DNA of 60,572 bases from positions 1-60,572 of the forward strand of contig CAOKNO010000006.1 of the NCBI GenBank assembly GCA_948470065.1, written 5' to 3'. The position numbers and the translations under genes were made by a program. The notes beneath the pieces were generated by a model. That model searched no databases and was not told the origin of the DNA. It saw nothing but the letters and a program-made list of their open reading frames with translations. Below, piece after piece: positions 53,284-60,572 of this stretch. Numbering within the stretch: the first letter of the stretch is position 1; the number at the start of each line of letters is the position of its first letter. The stretch comes from an uncultured Eubacterium sp. (GTDB lineage Bacteria > Bacillota > Clostridia > Lachnospirales > Lachnospiraceae).

Positions 53284-54327
53284 ATGCAAACATTATCATT
53301 TGGGACAAACCAAAGGGGGGAAGCAGCGTCGCTGTATGTGTTGGAGAATAAGAACCATGCAGTGATAAAGGTGTCGGATCATGGGGCGACATTGGTATCT
53401 GTGCTCGTTCCGGATAAGGAAGGCAAATTGCGCGACGTTGTTTTGGGGTACGACGATGCGGCGGAATATGACAGCCACACATGTTATTTCGGGGCTACCA
53501 TCGGGAGGAATGGGAACCGGATTGACAACAGTGAATTGACCATTGATGGGAAGGTATACAAAATCCCGGCAAATGAGAATGAGAACAGCCTTCACAGCGG
53601 CCCGAATGGCTTTGACCGTGTCGTATGGGAAGTAAAGGAATACAAAGAGAACAGCATTACGTTATACCATTTGAGTACTGAGGAAGAACAGGGCTTCCCA
53701 GGCAACCTGAAGGTAGAGGTTACATACACCCTGACCGATGACAACGCTGTGGAAATCAGCTACCGGGGAGAAGCCGACAAGACTACGGTGATGAACTTTA
53801 CAAACCATTCCTATTTTAATTTAGGCGGCCAGGAGAGTGGATCAGCCGCAGGGCAGCAATTACAGATCCTGGCGGAGGCGTATAACCCAGTCCGTGACTC
53901 CAAGTCCATCCCGACGGGCGAGATTGCCCCTGTAGAAGGGACGCCGATGGATTTCCGCCAGATGAAGCCCATTAGACAGGATATTGACGCAGATTTCCAG
54001 CAGTTGAAGTACACCGGAGGCTACGATCACAATTACGTGCTGAGCGACAAGGCGGGGGAAATGAAAGTGATGGCGCATGCATACTGTGAAGAAACCGGGA
54101 TCGCAATGGAAGCATCCACCGATTGCTGCGGCGTCCAGTTCTATTCCGGGAACTTTATTACAGACCATGCAGGAAAAGGCGGGGCGGCTTATGTGAAGCA
54201 CAGTGGCTTCTGCTTAGAGTCCCAGTTCTATCCCAATGCGGTGAACCAGGAGAATTTCCCATCTCCTATCGTAGAGGCTGGTAAGGTATTTACAACAAAG
54301 ACCATCTATCGTTTCTACACAAAATAA
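53284..54327 (+). CDS. galM: aldose 1-epimerase (mutarotase)
   Basis: 347 aa, full-length GalM beta-sandwich. The candidate acid His175 lies in FTNHSYFNLGG and the base Glu312 in CLESQFYPNAVN; the substrate loop NGNRID and LHSGPNGFD are present. It interconverts alpha and beta anomers of hexoses and pentoses such as galactose or arabinose. It is soluble, with no signal peptide. It probably serves sugars brought in by the furanose transporter, though it is transcribed alone. Confidence 0.95.
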   Translation: MQTLSFGTNQRGEAASLYVLENKNHAVIKVSDHGATLVSVLVPDKEGKLRDVVLGYDDAAEYDSHTCYFGATIGRNGNRIDNSELTIDGKVYKIPANENENSLHSGPNGFDRVVWEVKEYKENSITLYHLSTEEEQGFPGNLKVEVTYTLTDDNAVEISYRGEADKTTVMNFTNHSYFNLGGQESGSAAGQQLQILAEAYNPVRDSKSIPTGEIAPVEGTPMDFRQMKPIRQDIDADFQQLKYTGGYDHNYVLSDKAGEMKVMAHAYCEETGIAMEASTDCCGVQFYSGNFITDHAGKGGAAYVKHSGFCLESQFYPNAVNQENFPSPIVEAGKVFTTKTIYRFYTK

Positions 54328-54352
54328 ACAACCATACGGCGCATGATACACA

Positions 54353-54398
54353 ATCCTTACTGCTTTTCGGACATAAGAAGAGCCAGTAAGGATTTTTG
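54353..54398 (+). terminator. galM terminator
   Basis: ATCCTTACTG (54353-54362) pairs with CAGTAAGGAT (54384-54393), followed by TTTTTG. The remaining 220 nt before the sigma gene contain no supported gene. Confidence 0.75.
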
Positions 54399-54614
54399 TT
54401 TCATAAATTAAAGTGCGTCCTATGAACCAAAAAACTCTGTGGGGATTGGACTGCGGCGGAGAGTCCTGTGTTTCTAAGATTCTTTTTTCTTCCCACAAGT
54501 ATTGCATCTGTCCTGTGTATCTTCATATCCGGGGAGATATTGGAAAAATAAAAAAATTGGAAAGATATGCAATAAAACAGGCGGCTGGTGCATTAATAAG
54601 GTGGGAGGGAAATT

Positions 54615-55202
54615 ATGTTATTATTTACCATGGTAGAACACACATTTGTCGGACAAAGTACGAAAGAAAAAAAGGATGGGGCGGAGAACCTTTTGGCTCA
54701 AATTGGGAAAGATAACCAGGAAGCGTTCCGGAAGCTGTATCAAATGCATGCAAAGACAGTATACGTTTATGCGCTCTCCATTTTGAAGAACCACCACAAT
54801 GCAGAAGAGGTAATGCAGGATACTTTTTTGAAAATCAGAAGCGCCGCGCATCTATACCGTCCAATGGGCAAGCCATTGGCATGGATCCTCAAGATTGCGA
54901 AAAATTATTGTATGATGCAGCTACGCAAGGAAAGCCATTATAGCGACAGCAGTATGGAAGACGTTGGGGATATGGGGCTTTTGTCGTATGAAATGGATGA
55001 AGACGACCGGATTATATTGCAGGCCGCATTGGAAACCCTAGAAGAGGAGGAACGCAGCATTATCCTGCTTCATGCAGTCACTGGACAGAAACACAAGGAA
55101 ATTGCAAAGAACTTAGGAAAACCTTTGTCAACGGTGCTGAGCAAATACCACAGAGGACTGAAGAAGCTGCGCAATTATTTAGGAGAAAGGGGGCTACATT
55201 GA
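54615..55202 (+). CDS. ECF-type RNA polymerase sigma factor
   Basis: 195 aa. Region 2 (about 30-95; LYQMHAKTVYVYALSILKN, EEVMQDTFLKI, KPLAWILKIAKNYCMMQLRK) and region 4 (about 130-190; LEEEERSIILLHAVTGQKHKEIAKNL, STVLSKYHRGLKKLR) are intact, with a short variable linker. GGGAGG sits 7 nt before the ATG. Its stop overlaps the start region of the anti-sigma gene, the usual coupled sigma/anti-sigma pair. No CXXC or metal-binding anti-sigma motif is needed; regulation is through the partner. Confidence 0.9.
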   Translation: MLLFTMVEHTFVGQSTKEKKDGAENLLAQIGKDNQEAFRKLYQMHAKTVYVYALSILKNHHNAEEVMQDTFLKIRSAAHLYRPMGKPLAWILKIAKNYCMMQLRKESHYSDSSMEDVGDMGLLSYEMDEDDRIILQAALETLEEEERSIILLHAVTGQKHKEIAKNLGKPLSTVLSKYHRGLKKLRNYLGERGLH

Positions 55203-55204
55203 TT

Positions 55205-56533
55205 ATGGAAGATAAGAAAGTGTTAGAGTCCTTAAACCGGGCGGTGGAACCGATGGTGCCTGATTTATGTGAAAAGCTGTTAGAGGCTTCCATAGAGAAG
55301 GATACGCATACGGATGGATGTACGAAGCAGGAAAGCGTCACATATTTGCTGTTTTACCGTACCATAGCTTTGGCAGCGGGATTGCTGCTGCTCTTTCTGG
55401 CAGGGAACGCCTGGAACCAGGAGCGTTTTGCACTCGTTTCCATTGATGTGAACCCAGGGATTGAATTGCAGGTGGATGGGCAGGAGCATGTCATATCTGT
55501 GCGGGCAGTAAATGAAGATGCAAAAAAGCTGCTAGAACAGATAGACATAGAGCATATGGATGTACAGCAGGCGTCAGATATTATCATTCAAAAGCTTTGC
55601 CAGGGCGCATACCTGAAAAAGGGGGAAGAAAACGTGGCGTTGATTTCCGTGCACCGGGGCAGGTATATGGAACAGGAAATTGAAACGCGTTTGGAATCCC
55701 AGGTGAAAAATAGCCTTGAGAAAGCGTCTTTGCGGTGCCAGATGATTACCCAGCGTGTCAAAAAGACACATAATGAAGAGCGTACAGCGAAACAGTATCA
55801 GATTACATTGGGCAAAGCGGGATTAATTGAACGTATCCTTGGACAGGAAGGCAGGCGCTACACGAAAGGGCAGTTGGCGTCGATGCAGGTAAAAGAGTTA
55901 TTCGAATTGATCCAAAGAGATAACCTGGAGCAGGAAAGCGATGGACTTCAGATTATAAGCTGCGGCATGGAGGATACCCGGCAGGAGAATTTAGAGCCAA
56001 AGCCGAAGGAAGAACCCAAAGAAGCCCAGGAGCCTGTTGAAAAGCAGCAGGATGCAAAACGCCATAAAAAGCCTGCCCATATGCAACAGGATGGCATGGT
56101 GAACCAGGGCGTCGGGAAAGATAGCAGCAATAGCGCCGCCCCTGCCAGTGCAGGCAGCGCCCCTACTGTACAAGAGGGCAACGGCGGCAGCGGTAATGCG
56201 GTAGGGACGGATCCAGGTCCTGCTCCTGAGGAAGATCCTGGCGAAGGGGAGTGGGAGGATCCGCCAGGAGAGGGCACGTCTATCCAGGACGACGAGGAAG
56301 GGGTAGACGAGCCGATTGTGCCGGGGGAACCAGGAGAAGGCGAACAACCCGCGGATCCAGGCGCGCCTGGCCAGCCGCCCAATCCAGGCCAGCCGTCCAG
56401 CCCTGGGCAGCCCGCCGATCCAACCAACCCAACCCAGCCAACCGATCCAGGGAATACGGAAGAACCAGGCGAAGCTGGGAATGTAAACGGCCAAGGAAGC
56501 ACGGGAGGCTTGGGCCAGCCAGAGGGACCTTGA
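55205..56533 (+). CDS. RsgI-like membrane anti-sigma factor with an extracellular Pro/Gly-rich tail
   Basis: 442 aa from ATG 55205; a TTG at 55199 overlapping the sigma stop is the alternative. A cytoplasmic N-terminus (about 1-45) that would hold the sigma factor is followed by one membrane helix (about 46-66) and the RsgI beta-domain (ALVSIDVNPGIELQVD). After a helical section (about 120-245), a long acidic Pro/Gly/Gln-rich tail with PGQP-type repeats runs to the end. RsgI proteins of polysaccharide degraders usually end in a carbohydrate-binding or hydrolase domain. Here the tail simply stops, so the signal may be mechanical, proteolytic or wall-bound. Confidence 0.85.
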   Translation: MEDKKVLESLNRAVEPMVPDLCEKLLEASIEKDTHTDGCTKQESVTYLLFYRTIALAAGLLLLFLAGNAWNQERFALVSIDVNPGIELQVDGQEHVISVRAVNEDAKKLLEQIDIEHMDVQQASDIIIQKLCQGAYLKKGEENVALISVHRGRYMEQEIETRLESQVKNSLEKASLRCQMITQRVKKTHNEERTAKQYQITLGKAGLIERILGQEGRRYTKGQLASMQVKELFELIQRDNLEQESDGLQIISCGMEDTRQENLEPKPKEEPKEAQEPVEKQQDAKRHKKPAHMQQDGMVNQGVGKDSSNSAAPASAGSAPTVQEGNGGSGNAVGTDPGPAPEEDPGEGEWEDPPGEGTSIQDDEEGVDEPIVPGEPGEGEQPADPGAPGQPPNPGQPSSPGQPADPTNPTQPTDPGNTEEPGEAGNVNGQGSTGGLGQPEGP

Positions 56534-56692
56534 GTGTTTGGACCAGCCAGTTGGGATCCATTGGGTATGGTTCAAGAGGAAGAATTTTAGCAATTTTTAC
56601 TAAAAATGCATGGTTTTTCTCCTTTAAAACAAATATAGGTATAGAATAATCAAGAAATCATTGTAAATGATGCATAAAAGAAGGTGAAGAGT

Positions 56693-57637
56693 ATGTTAAT
56701 GTCACTGATTATCCCTTGTTACAATGAGCAGGAGTCCATCCGTATGTTCCATAAGGAAACTACGGAAGTCATGGGCAAAATGGATTGCAGTTATGAACTG
56801 CTGTTTATAGACGACGGTTCCAAAGACCAGACGCTTTCTATCCTAAAGGAACTGGCGCTGCAAGACGCCCATGTTACGTATTTGTCGTTTTCCAGGAATT
56901 TTGGGAAAGAAGCGGCAATGTATGCGGGGTTTTGCAATGCATCGGGGGATTATGTGGCAGTTATGGATGCAGATTTACAGGATCCCCCGGCTCTTCTTCC
57001 ACAGATGTTAAAGCTTTTGCAGTATGGGGAATATGACAGTGTGGCGGCCAGGCGTGACAGCCGGGAAGGGGAGCCGCCTGTCCGTAGCTGGTTTGCAAAG
57101 AAATTTTATCAAGTGATCAACCGTATTTCGGATGCGGATATTGTAGACGGCGCGCGCGACTTCCGTCTGATGAAGCGTGAAATGGTGGAAGCGATTGTTT
57201 CTATGGGAGAATGCAACCGTTTTTCCAAGGGGATCTTTGGATGGATTGGATTCCGCACATATTGGATGTCTTATGGAAATATTGCGCGTGCGGCCGGGCA
57301 GAGCAAATGGAACTTCTGGAAGCTGTTCCAATATGGGGTGGGCGGGATTATCAATTTTTCCAACGCCCCGCTCAGCATTGCTTCATGGTTTGGGATGTTT
57401 ATGACCTTCTGTTCCTTTGTTTCTTTGCTGTTTATCGTGTTGAGGAAAGTCCTGTTTGGCAATTCTGTGGATGGATGGGCGTCTACCATCTGCGTCATTA
57501 TCCTGATTGGAGGGATCCAGTTATTCTGCCTTGGGATTATGGGGCAATACATTGCCAAAACTTATATGGAAACAAAACACCGTCCGCATTACATTATTTC
57601 AGAGGCAAACAAAGCAGATGTGGAAAAGATCAGATAA
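56693..57637 (+). CDS. family 2 glycosyltransferase, undecaprenyl-phosphate sugar type (CsbB/GtrB-like)
   Basis: 314 aa from ATG 56693; GAAGG at 56680-56684 gives 8-nt spacing and rules out the GTG at 56684. The GT-A domain (about 1-230) has IIPCYNEQESI, FIDDGSKDQT and the metal-binding DADLQDP. Two C-terminal membrane helices (about 228-252 and 264-290) match DPM-synthase/GtrB/CsbB enzymes that load a sugar onto undecaprenyl phosphate at the inner membrane face. It is followed 47 nt later by a YfhO-like protein, a known partner of CsbB. Confidence 0.9.
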   Translation: MLMSLIIPCYNEQESIRMFHKETTEVMGKMDCSYELLFIDDGSKDQTLSILKELALQDAHVTYLSFSRNFGKEAAMYAGFCNASGDYVAVMDADLQDPPALLPQMLKLLQYGEYDSVAARRDSREGEPPVRSWFAKKFYQVINRISDADIVDGARDFRLMKREMVEAIVSMGECNRFSKGIFGWIGFRTYWMSYGNIARAAGQSKWNFWKLFQYGVGGIINFSNAPLSIASWFGMFMTFCSFVSLLFIVLRKVLFGNSVDGWASTICVIILIGGIQLFCLGIMGQYIAKTYMETKHRPHYIISEANKADVEKIR

Positions 57638-57684
57638 TAACAGCCTGGGGCTCATAAGAACAAAGAAGTGGAAGGATGAAGATT

Positions 57685-60498
57685 ATGGAAACTAGTATCG
57701 GTAGGGATGCGAAACCAGGCTTGGCGCGCATTGCCGGAGGGAAGCGGACGGGGGCTTTGCTCCATGGGAAGACGAAGTATTTTATTATGTATACCGTGGC
57801 GTTTGCGGTTTGCGCCCTGTTTGTGTTTTCCTGGTATTTCTTGTATGGGAAGACGTTTATCTGGGAAGGGGATGGGTGGAAGCAGCATTACAAAGCCCTG
57901 GTATATTATGCAAAATACCTGCGCTCCATCTTACGGGGGCTGCTGTTTGAACATCAGCTTACCATCCCGAATTGGGATTTTAGCCTGGGAGAAGGGAACG
58001 ATATCCTGGGGACGCTCCACTATTATGTGATCGGAGATCCGTTTTGCGCCCTTTCTGTATTTGTGCCGACACGCTTTCTTCATATCTTTTATGACGCCAT
58101 GATGCTGATGCGTCTGTACTTGTCTGGGATTGCGTTCTCCTGCCTGTGCTTTTCCCATGGGCAGGATGATAAGTGCGGTGTGCTGGCGGGCGCATTGACG
58201 TATGTATTCTGTTATTGGGGCGTACACAATGCAACCAGGCATCCATTTTTCCTTACGCCGATGCTCTGCCTGCCGTTATTGCTTCTGGGGATAGGGAAAA
58301 TCCTGAAAAAGGAACGCCCCTATGTGTTCATCCTTTCGGTCGCGCTTTCCGCGGCCAGCAATTTCTATTTTTTCTATATGCTGGTGTTGGTAGCTGTGAT
58401 CTATGTGGCATTGAAGCTTCTGGCGTCGTACCGCAGGAGATGGAAGGAAGCGTGTTTGATGCTTTTCCGGATTGGAGGGGCTTCCGTATTGGGCGTACTG
58501 CTTGCCGCCGTCATTGTGCTGCCTGTCTTGTATTCGGTTCTGAATGACGCGAGGATGCCGTCTGGGAACCAATTCCAATGGCTCTATCCGCAGCAATATT
58601 ACAATGCGCTGCCAGGGGTGTTTTTAGCTGGCGGCGGTAAATACTGGATCTGTATGGGATTTTCCATCCCAGCTTTTTTGGCGCTTTGTATGCTCTTTTG
58701 GCATAAGAAAACAAATGGTTTGCTAAAGGTTTATTTCCTGCTCTGTATCCTGGCGGCTATATTCCCCGTTGCCGGGCAGGTGTTCAATGGATTTTCCTAT
58801 ATGTCGAACCGATGGTCCTGGGCGCTTGCCTTGACAGTGGCTTATACAGTGGCCGCTATGTGGCCTTCTTTGATGAAGCTTAGCCGCAGGGAAGGGATAT
58901 TCCTGTTAGGATGCTTTGCCGTCTATCTGTTTGCCTGCCTGATGCTAGAGGAATCTTGTAAGGATCAGGTATTGATTGCGCTTGGGCTGATGTTTGCATT
59001 CCTGTGCGTGGCATGGCTGCCTGGGGTGGCGCAGAAGCGCGCCTTGCGCCTAACAGGCGCCCGTAGCTTGTTGTGGCGCAGAGGGAAGCAGGCTGCTTTG
59101 CTGCTTCTGATCCTAGCGGGGTTTTGCAATAACAGCTTTTGGAGAAATGCGTCGAAAGAGCAGGGGAACCACAGGGAAGGCTATGCGCAGCGTTGTATGG
59201 ATCGGGATAAGGTGCAGGAGGAGTTTTTGAGAAATGAAACCATGGCTGTCAAGCAGATGGCGGTGATTGACGGTATGGAGGGATTTTACCGTTTCTCTGG
59301 GTCTGGCCTGACACAGAATGCCAATATGACGGCAGGCTTATCCTCTACCCAGTATTATTGGTCGTTTTCTAATCCATATGTGGCAGGCTTCCGCAGGACG
59401 ATGGAGATGGAGGAGCTGAGCAGCTATAATTACAAATCGTATGGGGAACGGGCGTCCTTGCTGTCTTTGGCGTCCGTACGTTATTACGTGGTTCCTGCTG
59501 GTTTAAGCGCCCTTATCCCGTATGGGTTCGACCATATGGGCACAGTAGATGTGGGAGGACCGAAATATACGGTATACCGGAACGCCTATGCCATGCCGCT
59601 CTCCTACACATATGGAACGTACGTTCCTGAAAAGGAATGGGAGAAGCTTACGGCGGTAGAAAAGCAAGAAGCGCTGCTTCAGGCTTGCGTATTGAAGGCG
59701 GACGCGCCGGGCGTGGAGAAGGCAGAGTTGGAATTTACCAATAAGGTTATGGATAGTAAGATAACGTGCAAAGGGAAAGGGGTACGGATGGAAGGGGATT
59801 CCTTCCTTGTCACCTCAAAGAAAGGGTCGGTAAAACTGGAATTTGAAGGCTTGTCAGACAGTGAGACATACGTTATGGTAAAAAACCTTCATTATGCGCC
59901 GCAGTATGAGGCTGCTTCCGGAAAATCCCATAGAAAGGCGCCTAGCAGGGTCATGGTTGTCATGAAATCATCTACGGGGACAAGGAAGACGTTCCTTTGC
60001 CAGACAAAACAGGACAACAACTATACGGGGCGTCATGATTTTACCGTGAATTTTGGGTATTCCAAAGAGAAGGCGACCTCCGTTACGATAAAGTTTCCAA
60101 GTAAGGGGAGGTATTCTTTCGATTCCATACAGGCGGTCTGCCAGCCGATGCAACGGTATGGCGCACAGCTTGGGCAGCTTCGGGCAAACGCGCTAGAGGA
60201 TGTTGTAATCGACGCGGGTAAGGTTACGGGGCGCATTGCCTTAGATAAACCGAAGCTCCTCTGCTTTGCAATCCCTTATTCCAAAGGGTGGAGCGCATAC
60301 GTCGATGGCAAAGAAGCAGAACTGTTCCAGGCAAATTCGATGTATCTGGCATGTGCTTTAACCGCGGGGGAACATAAGATCAGGCTCGTATACCATACGC
60401 CGCTTCTAAGAGAAGGGGCGATACTGTCTGGGATCGCAGCGTTGGCGTTTGTTGGTATGCTGCTGATAAAACGAAAGGGAGTTTCAAAAAAAGTTTGA
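57685..60498 (+). CDS. yfhO: YfhO-family membrane glycosyltransferase (GT-C-like)
   Basis: 937 aa from ATG 57685; GAAGG at 57671-57675 gives 9-nt spacing, while the ATG at 57676 touches it. About 12 membrane helices occupy residues 30-510. The family loop follows the first helix (GDGWKQHYKALVYYAKYLR, NWDFSLGEGNDILGTLHYY). A large extracellular beta-rich domain (about 515-900) and a final helix follow. YfhO with CsbB adds N-acetylglucosamine to lipoteichoic acid in Bacillus; here the acceptor is unknown but outer-face polymer glycosylation is the likely role. The last 70 nt of the window hold no gene. Confidence 0.88.
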   Translation: METSIGRDAKPGLARIAGGKRTGALLHGKTKYFIMYTVAFAVCALFVFSWYFLYGKTFIWEGDGWKQHYKALVYYAKYLRSILRGLLFEHQLTIPNWDFSLGEGNDILGTLHYYVIGDPFCALSVFVPTRFLHIFYDAMMLMRLYLSGIAFSCLCFSHGQDDKCGVLAGALTYVFCYWGVHNATRHPFFLTPMLCLPLLLLGIGKILKKERPYVFILSVALSAASNFYFFYMLVLVAVIYVALKLLASYRRRWKEACLMLFRIGGASVLGVLLAAVIVLPVLYSVLNDARMPSGNQFQWLYPQQYYNALPGVFLAGGGKYWICMGFSIPAFLALCMLFWHKKTNGLLKVYFLLCILAAIFPVAGQVFNGFSYMSNRWSWALALTVAYTVAAMWPSLMKLSRREGIFLLGCFAVYLFACLMLEESCKDQVLIALGLMFAFLCVAWLPGVAQKRALRLTGARSLLWRRGKQAALLLLILAGFCNNSFWRNASKEQGNHREGYAQRCMDRDKVQEEFLRNETMAVKQMAVIDGMEGFYRFSGSGLTQNANMTAGLSSTQYYWSFSNPYVAGFRRTMEMEELSSYNYKSYGERASLLSLASVRYYVVPAGLSALIPYGFDHMGTVDVGGPKYTVYRNAYAMPLSYTYGTYVPEKEWEKLTAVEKQEALLQACVLKADAPGVEKAELEFTNKVMDSKITCKGKGVRMEGDSFLVTSKKGSVKLEFEGLSDSETYVMVKNLHYAPQYEAASGKSHRKAPSRVMVVMKSSTGTRKTFLCQTKQDNNYTGRHDFTVNFGYSKEKATSVTIKFPSKGRYSFDSIQAVCQPMQRYGAQLGQLRANALEDVVIDAGKVTGRIALDKPKLLCFAIPYSKGWSAYVDGKEAELFQANSMYLACALTAGEHKIRLVYHTPLLREGAILSGIAALAFVGMLLIKRKGVSKKV

Positions 60499-60572
60499 CA
60501 TTTCTATGTAAATCACATATAATCCTGTTTTTGACAGTTGAGGGAAAATAGAATCGCTACAATGCTTGAAAA

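Noticed and set aside
54480..54600. Minus-strand frame ending in a CxxC zinc-ribbon-like tail (RCNTCGKKKES)
   Set aside because: Only one CxxC, no start codon with a ribosome-binding site, and upstream codons are low-complexity; probably chance.
54413..54715. Plus-strand frame overlapping the sigma factor start
   Set aside because: Out of frame with a strong sigma factor that has a good ribosome-binding site; no domain.
60510..60572. Possible promoter (TTGACA at about 60533) at the right edge
   Set aside because: The best -10 (TACAAT) is about 21 bp away and the downstream gene is outside the window.

Overview
The window looks like a chromosomal segment from a gut-type, Gram-positive Lachnospiraceae (Clostridia). 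The evidence is the rpmG-secE-nusG-rplK-rplA-rplJ-rplL cluster with strong GGAGG ribosome-binding sites, a flagellin/FliD-like pair with a SigD-type promoter, a YesN-type response regulator, a GntR/LacI-type AraR, BioY, an RsgI-like anti-sigma factor, and giant secreted proteins built from Big2, LamG and lysine-rich C-terminal modules. The species cannot be named from sequence alone.

Layout. (1) 1-2.3 kb: an A+T-rich accessory cassette. It holds a papain-like (C39-type) cysteine peptidase, two near-identical one-pass membrane proteins and a membrane-anchored trypsin-like protease. The cassette arose by a tandem duplication whose breakpoints, and a later 120-bp deletion, can be read at base level. 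(2) 2.4-5.2 kb: a small coiled-coil protein, a short flagellin, and a convergent FliD-like gene with a sigma-28-type promoter. (3) 5.3-8.9 kb: L33-SecE-NusG-L11-L1, then the L10 leader and attenuator, L10 (with an unusual repeated acidic tail) and L7/L12. rpoBC does not follow. (4) 9-11 kb: a DUF1015 protein and a small (p)ppGpp synthetase.

(5) 11-40 kb: an L-arabinofuranose-utilisation locus. It contains a YesN/AraC response regulator, AraR-like repressor, YtfQ-YtfR-YtfT-YjfF-like furanose ABC transporter, and three enormous secreted enzymes of 1824, 1615 and 3307 aa. Together these carry three GH43-type propellers and one GH127-type beta-L-arabinofuranosidase, surrounded by LamG, F5/8C, Big2/Big4, helical-repeat and LRR modules. 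The second and third enzymes are tandem paralogues, and both carry what looks like a vestigial single-blade GH43 remnant. The inferred flow is: secreted enzymes release arabinofuranose from arabinan, arabinogalactan or extensin-like glycans, the ABC system imports it, and AraR senses it.

(6) 40-48.5 kb: GreA, tRNA-Lys, BioY under a BirA-like operator, a 2063-aa secreted protein with an alginate-lyase-like catalytic domain and four LamG modules, then a 140-bp palindromic element bounded by 13-bp direct repeats. (7) 48.5-54.3 kb: a lipoprotein fusing a solute-binding domain to a 5'-nucleotidase-C-like domain, a 28-codon membrane ORF overlapping its end in another frame, a hybrid histidine kinase, and GalM. 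This looks like a two-part sugar or nucleotide sensor. (8) 54.6-60.5 kb: an ECF sigma factor with an RsgI-like anti-sigma factor, then a GT2/YfhO pair of the kind that decorates cell-surface polymers.

Most antisense and alternative-frame ORFs inside the giant genes are compositional shadows and are left out. No CRISPR array, rRNA, classical insertion sequence or prophage was seen.
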